From the NCBI GenBank assembly GCA_937880125.1, contig CALFLU010000064.1, forward strand, positions 1 to 26,563: a stretch of 26,563 nucleotides of DNA, given 5' to 3'. This DNA comes from an uncultured Eubacteriaceae bacterium. Its GTDB lineage: Bacteria; Bacillota; Clostridia; Eubacteriales; UBA1433. Position numbers and translations under genes: made by a program. Positions 21,252 through 26,563 of the stretch are shown here, one piece after another (the stretch's first letter is position 1; each line of letters starts with the position of its first letter). The notes beneath the pieces were generated by a model, which was not told the origin of the DNA, did no database searches, and worked only from the letters and a program-made list of their open reading frames with translations.

Positions 21252-22070
21252 TTGCTCGGTTGGAAAATGTTTTATAATATAGCTCAGAGGGTGCTTGAAC
21301 CGACTATGGGTAATAACCATGAATTAATCGCTACAGCAGCGGCGCAGGTACAGACCAATCTCAATAAACAAGCGGGATTGGGTATAAAAGGTATTAAGTC
21401 ACCGCTAAATAAAGACCGAATCAAAGGTATTGTCGAAAAAATATCCACAGAAGATGATTTTGAGAAAGTGAAATGGCTGCTCGATGAGCCAATTGTCAAT
21501 TTCAGTCAATCAATCATTGATGATACCGTAAAAGCAAACGCTGAGTTTCATGACAAAGCAGGACTTGTTCCGAAAGTTACAAGGACAGTTGTGGGCGGAT
21601 GTTGTGATTGGTGCGCTGCGAAAGCAGGTACCTATACAGCGCCGAATATCCCGAGAGATGTCTATCAGCGTCACAGATATTGCAGGTGCGAAATCGAGTA
21701 TGACCCCGGTGACGGTAAGAAACGAAAAATCGGAGGCAGAAAATGGGTTGACCCGGGTAGAGATGCGAAGATTGAAGAGCGAAAAAAAATAGGTCTAAAT
21801 ATAGAAAATCTACAAATGTTTGCAGAAAAGGATTTACAAAAACAAAGCATAAAATCATTAGAAACGGGCATAAGGTCACTTGAAAAAAGAATTGCGGAAC
21901 ATAAATTTAAAATTGCGAATCCTAAACAAGTCTATGAAGATTGGGATCAAGTATCTATTTCAGTGCAAAGAGGTAGATTAAAATATTGGGAAAAAGAAAT
22001 TTATAATTTTCAAAAATCGATTGCAGAAAGGAAGAAAACAATAAGGGGGAAAAACAATGAAAAAATCTAA
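21252..22070 (+). CDS. Phage minor head protein (SPP1 gp7/MuF-like C-terminal domain)
   Basis: 272 residues from TTG 21252; ATG at 21267 is equally possible, neither has a clear ribosome site. LDEPIVNFSQSIIDDTVKAN and the zinc-finger-like cluster C117 C118-x2-C121 with H141-x2-C144-x-C146 (ending EYDPGDGKK) are typical of Firmicutes phage minor capsid proteins that sit at the portal. The C-terminal ~100 residues are lysine/glutamate-rich helices (LETGIRSLEKRIAEHKFKI), as in relatives. The N-terminus may be shortened. A terminase fragment lies downstream rather than upstream, the reverse of normal phage order, so the prophage is rearranged. Confidence 0.75.
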   Translation: MLGWKMFYNIAQRVLEPTMGNNHELIATAAAQVQTNLNKQAGLGIKGIKSPLNKDRIKGIVEKISTEDDFEKVKWLLDEPIVNFSQSIIDDTVKANAEFHDKAGLVPKVTRTVVGGCCDWCAAKAGTYTAPNIPRDVYQRHRYCRCEIEYDPGDGKKRKIGGRKWVDPGRDAKIEERKKIGLNIENLQMFAEKDLQKQSIKSLETGIRSLEKRIAEHKFKIANPKQVYEDWDQVSISVQRGRLKYWEKEIYNFQKSIAERKKTIRGKNNEKI

Positions 22071-22269
22071 CTTTGATTGGGAATTTTCGGAGGAAACATT
22101 AATAACGATTATAAACAGAATAGTTGAAAGAAAAAAAGAATTACAACGTGAATTATCAAAGACCGATTATGACATAGGGTTATTGGATGGATACACTCAA
22201 TGTATTGACATGATGAAAAATGATTTAGAGGTGCGCGGTTTTAATATAAAAGATTTTGGAATTGATTGA
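22057..22269 (+). CDS. Small phage-associated hypothetical protein
   Basis: 70 residues overlapping the head gene end by 14 bp. AAGGGGG about 8 nt before ATG is a good ribosome site inside the head gene. Helical, charged: FSEETLITIINRIVERKKELQ and LDGYTQCIDMMKNDLEVRG. No family recognised. Likely part of the phage module. Confidence 0.6.
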   Translation: MKKSNFDWEFSEETLITIINRIVERKKELQRELSKTDYDIGLLDGYTQCIDMMKNDLEVRGFNIKDFGID

Positions 22270-22277
22270 CCTAAAAA

Positions 22278-22753
22278 ATGTCAATAAAAAACCGAATCGG
22301 CAACCAAACCCCTACACAGTCATCAATATTACCGTATCGAAAAAGCCTGCACAAAGAAGCGGTTGAACTCTATGAAAAGACAGGGCGCAAAGCACAGAAA
22401 TGGCAATGCACCCTGTTAAAACATATACTGGCGCAAAATAAAGACAGTCTTTGGACGCATACAAAATTCGGATACAGCCTGCCCCGCCGAAATGGGAAAA
22501 ATGAAGTGGTGGCTATGCGTGAAATGTGGGGGCTGATGAATAGCGAAAACATCCTGCACACAGCACACCGAACCACCACAAGTCATACGGCATGGGAACG
22601 GCTTCTGAACTTGTTGGATAAAGCCAAAATTGAATATACATCCCTAAGAGCTACGGGCAGGGAACGGATTGAAATACCCGCAAGGCGGGCGAATTGAGTT
22701 CCGCACGGGCTCATCAAAGGGCGGGATTGGAAGAAGGATTTGATTTGTTTTGA
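22278..22753 (+). pseudogene. Phage terminase large subunit, N-terminal fragment with two frameshifts
   Basis: The first 135 codons give the ATPase front of a TerL: WQCTLLKHILAQN, WTHTKFGYSLPRRNGKNE (with the Walker A-like RRNGKN) and ENILHTAHRTTTSHTAWERL. At 22677-22679 an extra C shifts the frame; the next frame reads PQGGRIEFRTGSSKGG, exactly the expected continuation. At about 22730 an extra A shifts it again to EEGFDLF before a stop. The DEAQ Walker B region and the nuclease domain are missing. TerL is the packaging motor; this copy cannot work. Confidence 0.82.
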
Positions 22754-22783
22754 ATGGTGATTGTAAATCAAAACGATTTTTTT
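22747..22783 (+). terminator. Terminator after the terminase relic
   Basis: GTTTTGA (22747-22753) pairs with TCAAAAC (22768-22774), followed by GA and seven or more T residues. Confidence 0.6.
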
Positions 22784-22797
22784 ATAAATGAAGGGAT

Positions 22798-23670
22798 TTG
22801 AAAAAGACAATGACGAACAATGCAAAGTGGGATTTGTTTCGCATGCAAAATGTGGTGTTGTGGACAAGGCAGATTGGCATTGCCAATTATGATTTTGCTT
22901 TCAGGCGGTATTTTGATTGCCGCTCTGTTATCGGCGGGATGGGCGAGTCTGTTTTGTTGCGCATTGGCGCCATTGAAGACTTTCATCTGATTGAAAACAA
23001 AGTTCATCAGATGGGTATGCGGTTGCTTTGCTCGGAGCAGGCATATCAGCGGGCAAGTTTGATTGAGCATTGGTATACCTTGATCAAAGAATACACGCCG
23101 AAAACAAAAGTATTTGATGTGTTTCCTTCATTGGAGGAAGTGGAGCGCGATTTTTCGTTTCCTATTTTTGTAAAGGGCAGCAGGCAGACTCACGGACACA
23201 GAAAGGAAAGCAGCATTGTGGATTCGCCGCAGGCATTTTTGGCTTTGCGGGAAAAATGGACCTACAACAAATATTTGTATTGGCAAAAGGTGGCTATCAG
23301 GGAGTATGTGAAATTGCAGGTGATTGACGAGCACACTTTTGCGGATATTGTTCCTATTTGCTATGAATTCAGGTTTTTCTTTTGGAAAAAAGTTTTGGTT
23401 GGCTACGGACCTTATTGGACTTTTGGGCCGTCTTACGAGTTGGGGCAAGAGGAGGCAAAACAGGTCGGCGCCCTGGCAAATAAGATTGCCGAGTTGGTGG
23501 ACGTGCCTTTTTTGGCGGTGGATATGGCAAAAAAAGAAGATGGAGAGTGGTTGGTGATCGAAGTAAATGATGGGCAAGAGAGCGGCTATTCGGGTGCTTC
23601 GCCGTTGGTGCTGTGGAACAATATTTTGGCTATAGAAGATGGTCGCAGGGAGGCGGTGAAAATAGTATAA
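22798..23670 (+). CDS. ATP-grasp domain protein (R2K-like clade)
   Basis: 290 residues from TTG at 22798; ATG at 22810 is an alternative and neither start has ideal ribosome-site spacing. The C-terminal half has ATP-grasp features: FPIFVKGSRQTHGH (phosphate-binding lysine strand), YEFRFFFWKKVLVGYGPYW, and the metal-binding end FLAVDMAKKEDGEWLVIEVN with DGQ. This resembles the R2K ATP-grasp group seen in phage and conflict or modification contexts; such enzymes ligate carboxylates to amines or thiols. The substrate is not predictable. It begins 15 bp after a terminator and is probably transcribed alone. Confidence 0.8.
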   Translation: MKKTMTNNAKWDLFRMQNVVLWTRQIGIANYDFAFRRYFDCRSVIGGMGESVLLRIGAIEDFHLIENKVHQMGMRLLCSEQAYQRASLIEHWYTLIKEYTPKTKVFDVFPSLEEVERDFSFPIFVKGSRQTHGHRKESSIVDSPQAFLALREKWTYNKYLYWQKVAIREYVKLQVIDEHTFADIVPICYEFRFFFWKKVLVGYGPYWTFGPSYELGQEEAKQVGALANKIAELVDVPFLAVDMAKKEDGEWLVIEVNDGQESGYSGASPLVLWNNILAIEDGRREAVKIV

Positions 23671-23734
23671 TGCATCGTTGTTTAGCAAATGTGCAGCGAC
23701 GGAGCGAAAAAATCGTCATTGAGCATGCGGTTGT

Positions 23735-23762
23735 TTGCACAGCTAAAAAACTGTGCTATGAT
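23735..23762 (+). promoter_or_regulatory. Promoter with an inverted repeat across the spacer
   Basis: TTGCAC (23735-23740), a 16-bp spacer and TATGAT (23757-23762). GCACAG and CTGTGC form an inverted repeat around CTAAAAAA inside it, a possible operator. An ATG lies only 6 bp after the -10 element, which would give a leaderless or nearly leaderless transcript. Confidence 0.5.
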
Positions 23763-23767
23763 ATCAA

Positions 23768-23911
23768 ATGAAAGGCAGCAAAAGTAGGGAGAGGCTTGAT
23801 GAAAAAATTGAGATGCTAACTGCGCTCAAAGAGGGCAAGGCAATCAGTGAGATTCCAAGCTTTTGGGATTTACTGGAACTGATGCCAAGAGACGGGCAAA
23901 TGTGGGACTAA
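23768..23911 (+). pseudogene. Truncated duplicate of the 76-residue gene
   Basis: Frame of 47 codons: six new residues (MKGSKS) fused to the last ~41 residues of the protein at 20189 (RLDEKIEMLTALKEGK to DGQMWD). The 124-bp duplicated block (20296-20419 versus 23788-23911) differs at about eight positions, several synonymous. It could still be expressed from the promoter at 23735 as a leaderless message, but it is most simply a remnant of a duplicated module. Confidence 0.6.
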
Positions 23912-23997
23912 GAGACAATGACAGCGAATGCAGGCGGGTTCGGGCAAGATGGCGGGTTTGTTTTGCGAAAGAGACAGATAAAAGGAAGTTCAGAAAA

Positions 23998-24336
23998 ATG
24001 AATATCGGTGTGATGGTTTGTATGGTGATGGCAGGTTTTTTCTTGCTGTTGGCGGTGGTGTTTATGGTGTTAAGGGAGCGGGCGGCGATATTGATCAGCG
24101 GGTTTAACGCCCTACCAAAGACGGAAAGAGAAAAATATGACAGGGCAAAGATGAGCAAAGATATGCGAAATGCCTTTTGGTTATGGTTTGTGATTTTTGT
24201 TGCGGGCGGCGTGGTGTGTTATTTTGTGTGGGCGTATTTTGCAGTGGTTTGTTTTGCGACATGGTCGGTTCTGTTTTTTAGGATGGCGCATTTTGATGCG
24301 AAAAAGGCCTTTGAAAAATATAGAACAATAAAATAA
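23998..24336 (+). CDS. DUF3784-like small membrane protein (copy 2)
   Basis: 112 residues from ATG at 23998 with AAGGAAG about 9 nt upstream; the frame is open further back to 23863 but without a ribosome site. Helices at about 5-25, 58-78 and 80-97, with the linker LISGFNALPKTEREKYDRAKMSKDM matching the LIAGFNTMS...YD segment of copy 1. It follows the truncated duplicate, so the whole module (76-residue gene plus DUF3784 protein) was duplicated and the gene order changed. Confidence 0.72.
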   Translation: MNIGVMVCMVMAGFFLLLAVVFMVLRERAAILISGFNALPKTEREKYDRAKMSKDMRNAFWLWFVIFVAGGVVCYFVWAYFAVVCFATWSVLFFRMAHFDAKKAFEKYRTIK

Positions 24337-24366
24337 ATAAGGAATTTTTATCGAAAATCAAAAATA

Positions 24367-24397
24367 TCGCTTTTGTTTGTAGGCGGTGTTTTTTTAT
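24367..24397 (+). terminator. Weak terminator after DUF3784-like copy 2
   Basis: ATCGC and GCGGT (one G-T pair) around a 12-nt loop, followed by seven T residues. The remainder of 24398-24590 has no gene; it holds a short inverted repeat (AAACTTTGTAAAGTTT near 24468) and a TATAAT (24537-24542) that may serve the next gene. Confidence 0.4.
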
Positions 24398-24590
24398 GCA
24401 AAAAGGGGATATAGACTAGGAAAATCAGCGGGTGCATGGCATAAAACAGGTAGAGAGAGAAAGGTAAAAACTTTGTAAAGTTTTGAGATAACGTTTTCAA
24501 AGTTGGCAAAAGGGGTATCATTTTTTGGTGACTATGTTATAATTTTAACAAATAGAAAGTTCGAAAAACCATCTGAGAAGGAGAGCAAAA

Positions 24591-24833
24591 ATGAAAAGCC
24601 AATGCCTCAAGTGCATCTGTTATAGTTTGAACGTAGACAGAATGCGCCACGCGATTGCAAAAGAGCGGGGAGAAAAAGTTGGGGATGTGCATTATTGTCT
24701 TGCCTTTCAAGACACACCGATTCCAAAGGAGATTTGGCAAGGAACGGTGTCGCACACGGAGCCTTATCCGGGTGATAACGGAAAAGGCAGGGATGAATTG
24801 TCTTCAAGGAGCGCACATTGCGCGAAGAAGTGA
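24591..24833 (+). CDS. Small Cys/His-rich protein
   Basis: 80 residues, GAAGGAGAG 6-8 nt before ATG. C5, C8 and C10 near the N-terminus (CLKCICYS), HYC mid-protein and a HTEPYPGDNG motif suggest metal binding. The pattern CLAF...IP.EIW.G...H..PYPGDNG resembles uncharacterised Clostridial proteins, from memory. After PGDNG the composition changes (KGRDELSSRSAHCAKK). A neighbouring frame continues with KERTLREEVREYTQKC, so the tail may be frameshifted. Followed by hairpins and a strong terminator at 24946. Confidence 0.65.
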   Translation: MKSQCLKCICYSLNVDRMRHAIAKERGEKVGDVHYCLAFQDTPIPKEIWQGTVSHTEPYPGDNGKGRDELSSRSAHCAKK

Positions 24834-24901
24834 GAGAATATACACAAAAATGTATTTGAGGACATAATTGACGCTTTATGATAAAGCGACGACATCATAT
24901 A

Positions 24902-24977
24902 GAGAGCGGCATATGCTTGAGGGGGCTAGGCCGCTCTTTGCGTTGGGACGGCAAGTTTGCCGTCCTTTTCTTTTTTT
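24902..24977 (+). terminator. Double hairpin and strong terminator
   Basis: A first stem AGAGCGGC/GCCGCTCT spans about 24903-24938, and a second GGACGGCA-AGTT-TGCCGTCC (24946-24965) runs into TTTTCTTTTTTT. An additional small palindrome, CGCTTTATGATAAAGCG, lies at about 24870. The second hairpin alone is a canonical intrinsic terminator. Confidence 0.85.
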
Positions 24978-25139
24978 GGACAGCCGGGAGAGAGAACTCA
25001 AGAAGCGATTATGGATAGAGGGGGAAGAAAATTAGGGAAAAAGAAAAGAGTTGTTTTCGGATAAAAAATTTCGAGAAGAAAGGGTTGCGGTATAAAGACT
25101 GCGGGCGGTTAAATTAAGATTGTGGAAGAGAAATTTGGA

Positions 25140-25570
25140 TGGGAAGTAAAATCGGATTCGTGGTTAAGGCAGGTAGGTGCATGAAAAGCATGGCGTGTGG
25201 TCAAATTGGATTAGGGGTGAGAGGGAAATATGAGCAAAAGGAATGCGTGGGGTCAAATAAGCGCGAGAGGACAAGACAGAATCGTGTTGTAAGGAAAAGA
25301 GAAATTAGAGGGAAAGGAGCCTGCGGGGGAAGTCAAATCGACATAGGAGGTTAGGTTTGGAGGGGAAGAAGTGAGCAAAAGAAATGCGCGCGGTCAAATG
25401 GGTTTTAAGCAGGGTCGGTTAGGCAGATGGAAAGAACATCGTGGAGTCGAATGGTTTTCAGGGTGCGCTGCAACAGATAACGGAAAAGTCAAGTTGATCT
25501 TGAAGTGAGGGTCGGTTAGCGAGACGAGAAGAGTAGAATGAGGTCAAATTGAATTCGTGATGAGAGAAAA
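25140..25570 (+). repeat. Purine-rich degenerate GTCAAAT repeat field
   Basis: GTCAAAT (once GTCGAAT) recurs at about 25200, 25252, 25332, 25393, 25446 and 25543, inside longer related blocks. GAGCAAAAGGAATGCG before the 25252 copy and GAGCAAAAGAAATGCG before the 25393 copy agree at 15 of 16 bases. The strand is strongly purine-biased. Two tiny frames, 25230-25292 and 25371-25508 (GTG start), both begin SKRNA-GQ after the initiator and have G-rich ribosome-site-like sequence. No conventional gene is supported in 24980-25577. Confidence 0.5.
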
Positions 25571-25577
25571 ACGGATT

Positions 25578-25619
25578 TGTGCAGCAGCGGGGTTAAAAAA
25601 TGCCGCTGTTGTATTTTTT
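25578..25619 (+). terminator. Plus-strand terminator overlapping the end of DUF3784-like copy 3
   Basis: CAGCAGCGG and CCGCTGTTG pair around an A-rich loop, followed by TATTTTTTTT on the plus strand. The loop contains the stop codon of the minus-strand gene. Confidence 0.7.
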
Positions 25620-25907
25620 TTGCGTGAGGACAAAGATGATGGCGGCTATGAAAAAGAAGAGAAAGAAGGCGATATAGCCATAGGCGGAGTCGGTGAGGTA
25701 ATTGACGGCGGCTGTTATCAGGCAGCCGCTGCCCGGAAGAATCATGGCGAAGCCGATACGTGTAGTGTAGGTTTTGACGTGCTCTTTTTTGACTTTGGTG
25801 TAGTGGTATGAGTGGATAAGGCTGATTTTGGATTTTTTCCAAAGTAAAATGCCAAGGATGATGCAGACAGCGCCGATGGCGGCGTTGAGTATGAGTCCGA
25901 GCAGCAT
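25593..25907 (-). CDS. DUF3784-like small membrane protein (copy 3)
   Basis: 104 residues, AGGAG 7 nt before ATG on the minus strand. Helices at about 3-22, 50-68 and 72-92, with the linker SLIHSYHYTKVKKEHVKTY corresponding to the LIxGYN...YD region of copies 1 and 2, though more diverged. Third member of this small membrane family within 6.5 kb and the only one on the minus strand. A perfect inverted repeat (25939-25955, TATTTTAT-C-ATAAAATA) lies in its upstream region and may be an operator or promoter element. Confidence 0.65.
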   Translation of the reverse strand: MLLGLILNAAIGAVCIILGILLWKKSKISLIHSYHYTKVKKEHVKTYTTRIGFAMILPGSGCLITAAVNYLTDSAYGYIAFFLFFFIAAIIFVLTQKKYNSGIF

Positions 25908-25938
25908 GGGTGGTCTCCTGTGGTGGGATGATTTAGAT

Positions 25939-25955
25939 TATTTTATCATAAAATA
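25939..25955. promoter_or_regulatory. Palindrome upstream of DUF3784-like copy 3
   Basis: TATTTTAT-C-ATAAAATA, 8-bp arms, 32 bp before the minus-strand ATG. Possible operator or AT-rich promoter core. The remaining non-coding stretch to 26362 otherwise shows only the ruvX-side promoter and a short CCCCTAAATGGGG hairpin near 26056. Confidence 0.35.
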
Positions 25956-26208
25956 TTTGTCGGATCTATAGAGAAAAGAGATGGCGGGGTGGGTGGTGTT
26001 GGTCAGGGCTGAAAAAACGCCGATTTTGTGGGAAGCAAGCGTTTTTATTTATAACTCCCCTAAATGGGGATGTTTTTGAGTTAATTTCCATACAAATGCA
26101 GAAAAAATATGTTATCAGGAAATGGGCGAGCGCAAGATCGACAATAAAATAAAAAAAGTGTGCAGTTGTCATTTTTTGGAAAAAAAGCGTGCATTTTTTG
26201 AGCAGGTA

Positions 26209-26217
26209 TGTTATACT
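26209..26217 (+). promoter_or_regulatory. Extended -10 promoter upstream of ruvX
   Basis: TGTTATACT is an extended -10 (TGn-TATACT) without a good -35. It would give a leader of about 140 nt before ruvX. Confidence 0.45.
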
Positions 26218-26362
26218 CATCATAATATGTGCGCCAAAGGTGCATTGCAGGTACGTAAACAATCGTTGCTGTAAAAATAAAATGAACATATGAGGGGAAA
26301 ATACCTGATATCGTTCTTTATTGTTGTAAATTTTAAGTGGGAAGGCAAAGAAAAATTTTTTT

Positions 26363-26563
26363 ATGAGAGTCATGGCACTGGATGTGGGGGATAAGCGAAT
26401 CGGCGTAGCTTTGAGCGATTTGGCACGATTGACCAGCCAGCCCCATTGCGTAATTGAGCGCAAGGGAGAACAGGCGGATTTGGCGGCAATTTTAGAAATT
26501 ATTTGCGACTACGACGTGAGCGAATTGGTGGTGGGCAACCCCATTAATATGGATGGCAGCAGG
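26363..26563 (+). CDS. ruvX: Holliday junction resolvase-like protein RuvX/YqgF, 5' part
   Basis: The first 67 residues, cut by the window edge. MRVMALDVGDKRIGVALSD is the canonical start with the catalytic aspartate in the RNase H-like fold, and ELVVGNPINMDGS matches the second conserved motif (VGxPxxMDG). YqgF is linked to pre-16S rRNA 5' end processing and has resolvase homology. ATG at 26363 fits the family start, although the GGAAGG upstream is unusually far (about 15-20 nt). Confidence 0.93.
   Translation, partial: MRVMALDVGDKRIGVALSDLARLTSQPHCVIERKGEQADLAAILEIICDYDVSELVVGNPINMDGSR

Noticed and set aside
24834..25360. Gene at 25139-25354 (71 codons, Gly/Arg/Lys-rich)
   Set aside because: It crosses several repeat blocks, has biased purine-driven composition and no family resemblance; better described as a repeat field.
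25140..25570. CRISPR array
   Set aside because: Repeat units are short, degenerate and irregularly spaced (about 50-97 bp), and no cas genes are nearby.
25966..26463. Long minus-strand frame opposite ruvX
   Set aside because: Runs antisense through the conserved RuvX start and low-complexity AT sequence; no domain or ribosome site supports it.

Overview
The window looks like a chromosomal contig from a low-to-moderate GC Bacillota, most likely an anaerobic Clostridia lineage. This rests on strong Shine-Dalgarno sites, the AmmeMemoRadiSam trio, a PerR-type regulator, small membrane proteins resembling the Clostridial DUF3784 family, and Clostridial-type prophage proteins. No taxonomic marker gene is present, so finer placement is not possible.

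Layout. (1) 1-4440 is core chromosome: the end of amrB, then amrA and amrS in a tight operon, convergent uvrB, and a 5-formyltetrahydrofolate cyclo-ligase gene. (2) 4459-4617 is a complete tRNA-Thr(CGU) gene with promoter and terminator. Its 3' 46 bp (4532-4577) recurs exactly at 13296-13341 and with three changes at 18166-18211, so everything between looks like elements stacked one behind another at this tRNA. No integrase gene is visible. Each junction has pairs of 11-bp-phased direct repeats about 80-90 bp from the core, as expected for recombinase arm sites. A fourth, diverged junction lies near 6234-6422. (3) The first accreted segment (about 4578-6330) holds relics of a Y-family polymerase and a D-2-hydroxyacid dehydrogenase, two related 152/154-bp inverted-repeat elements, and an EmrE-like SMR exporter. 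(4) The second (about 6430-13295) is an AT-rich six-gene cluster: an unknown protein, a large lipoprotein, a radical SAM protein with C-terminal cysteines, an ABC ATPase and two ABC-2 permeases. It reads as one modification/export unit of unknown product. (5) The third (13342-18165) carries an oxidative-stress operon (DUF454 protein, membrane protein, catalase, PerR-like regulator) behind a near-perfect Per box, then an auxin-efflux-carrier relic and a small lipoprotein.

(6) From 18212 to about 22750 lies debris of prophage and polymorphic-toxin type: orphan toxin tips (an HExxH peptidase, an ADP-ribosyltransferase end), small possible immunity genes, a phage minor head protein and a doubly frameshifted terminase fragment. 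Five degenerate copies of a ~32-bp motif mark the start of successive modules. (7) 22798-25907 has an ATP-grasp protein, a partial duplicate of a module from region 6, two more DUF3784-like membrane proteins, a small Cys/His protein and a purine-rich repeat field. (8) At the right edge the core chromosome resumes with the start of ruvX.

The strongest candidates for undescribed biology are the radical SAM/lipoprotein/ABC cluster (6661-13084), the tRNA-Thr accretion array with several arm-site types, and the motif-delimited orphan toxin-tip array (18313-21230).
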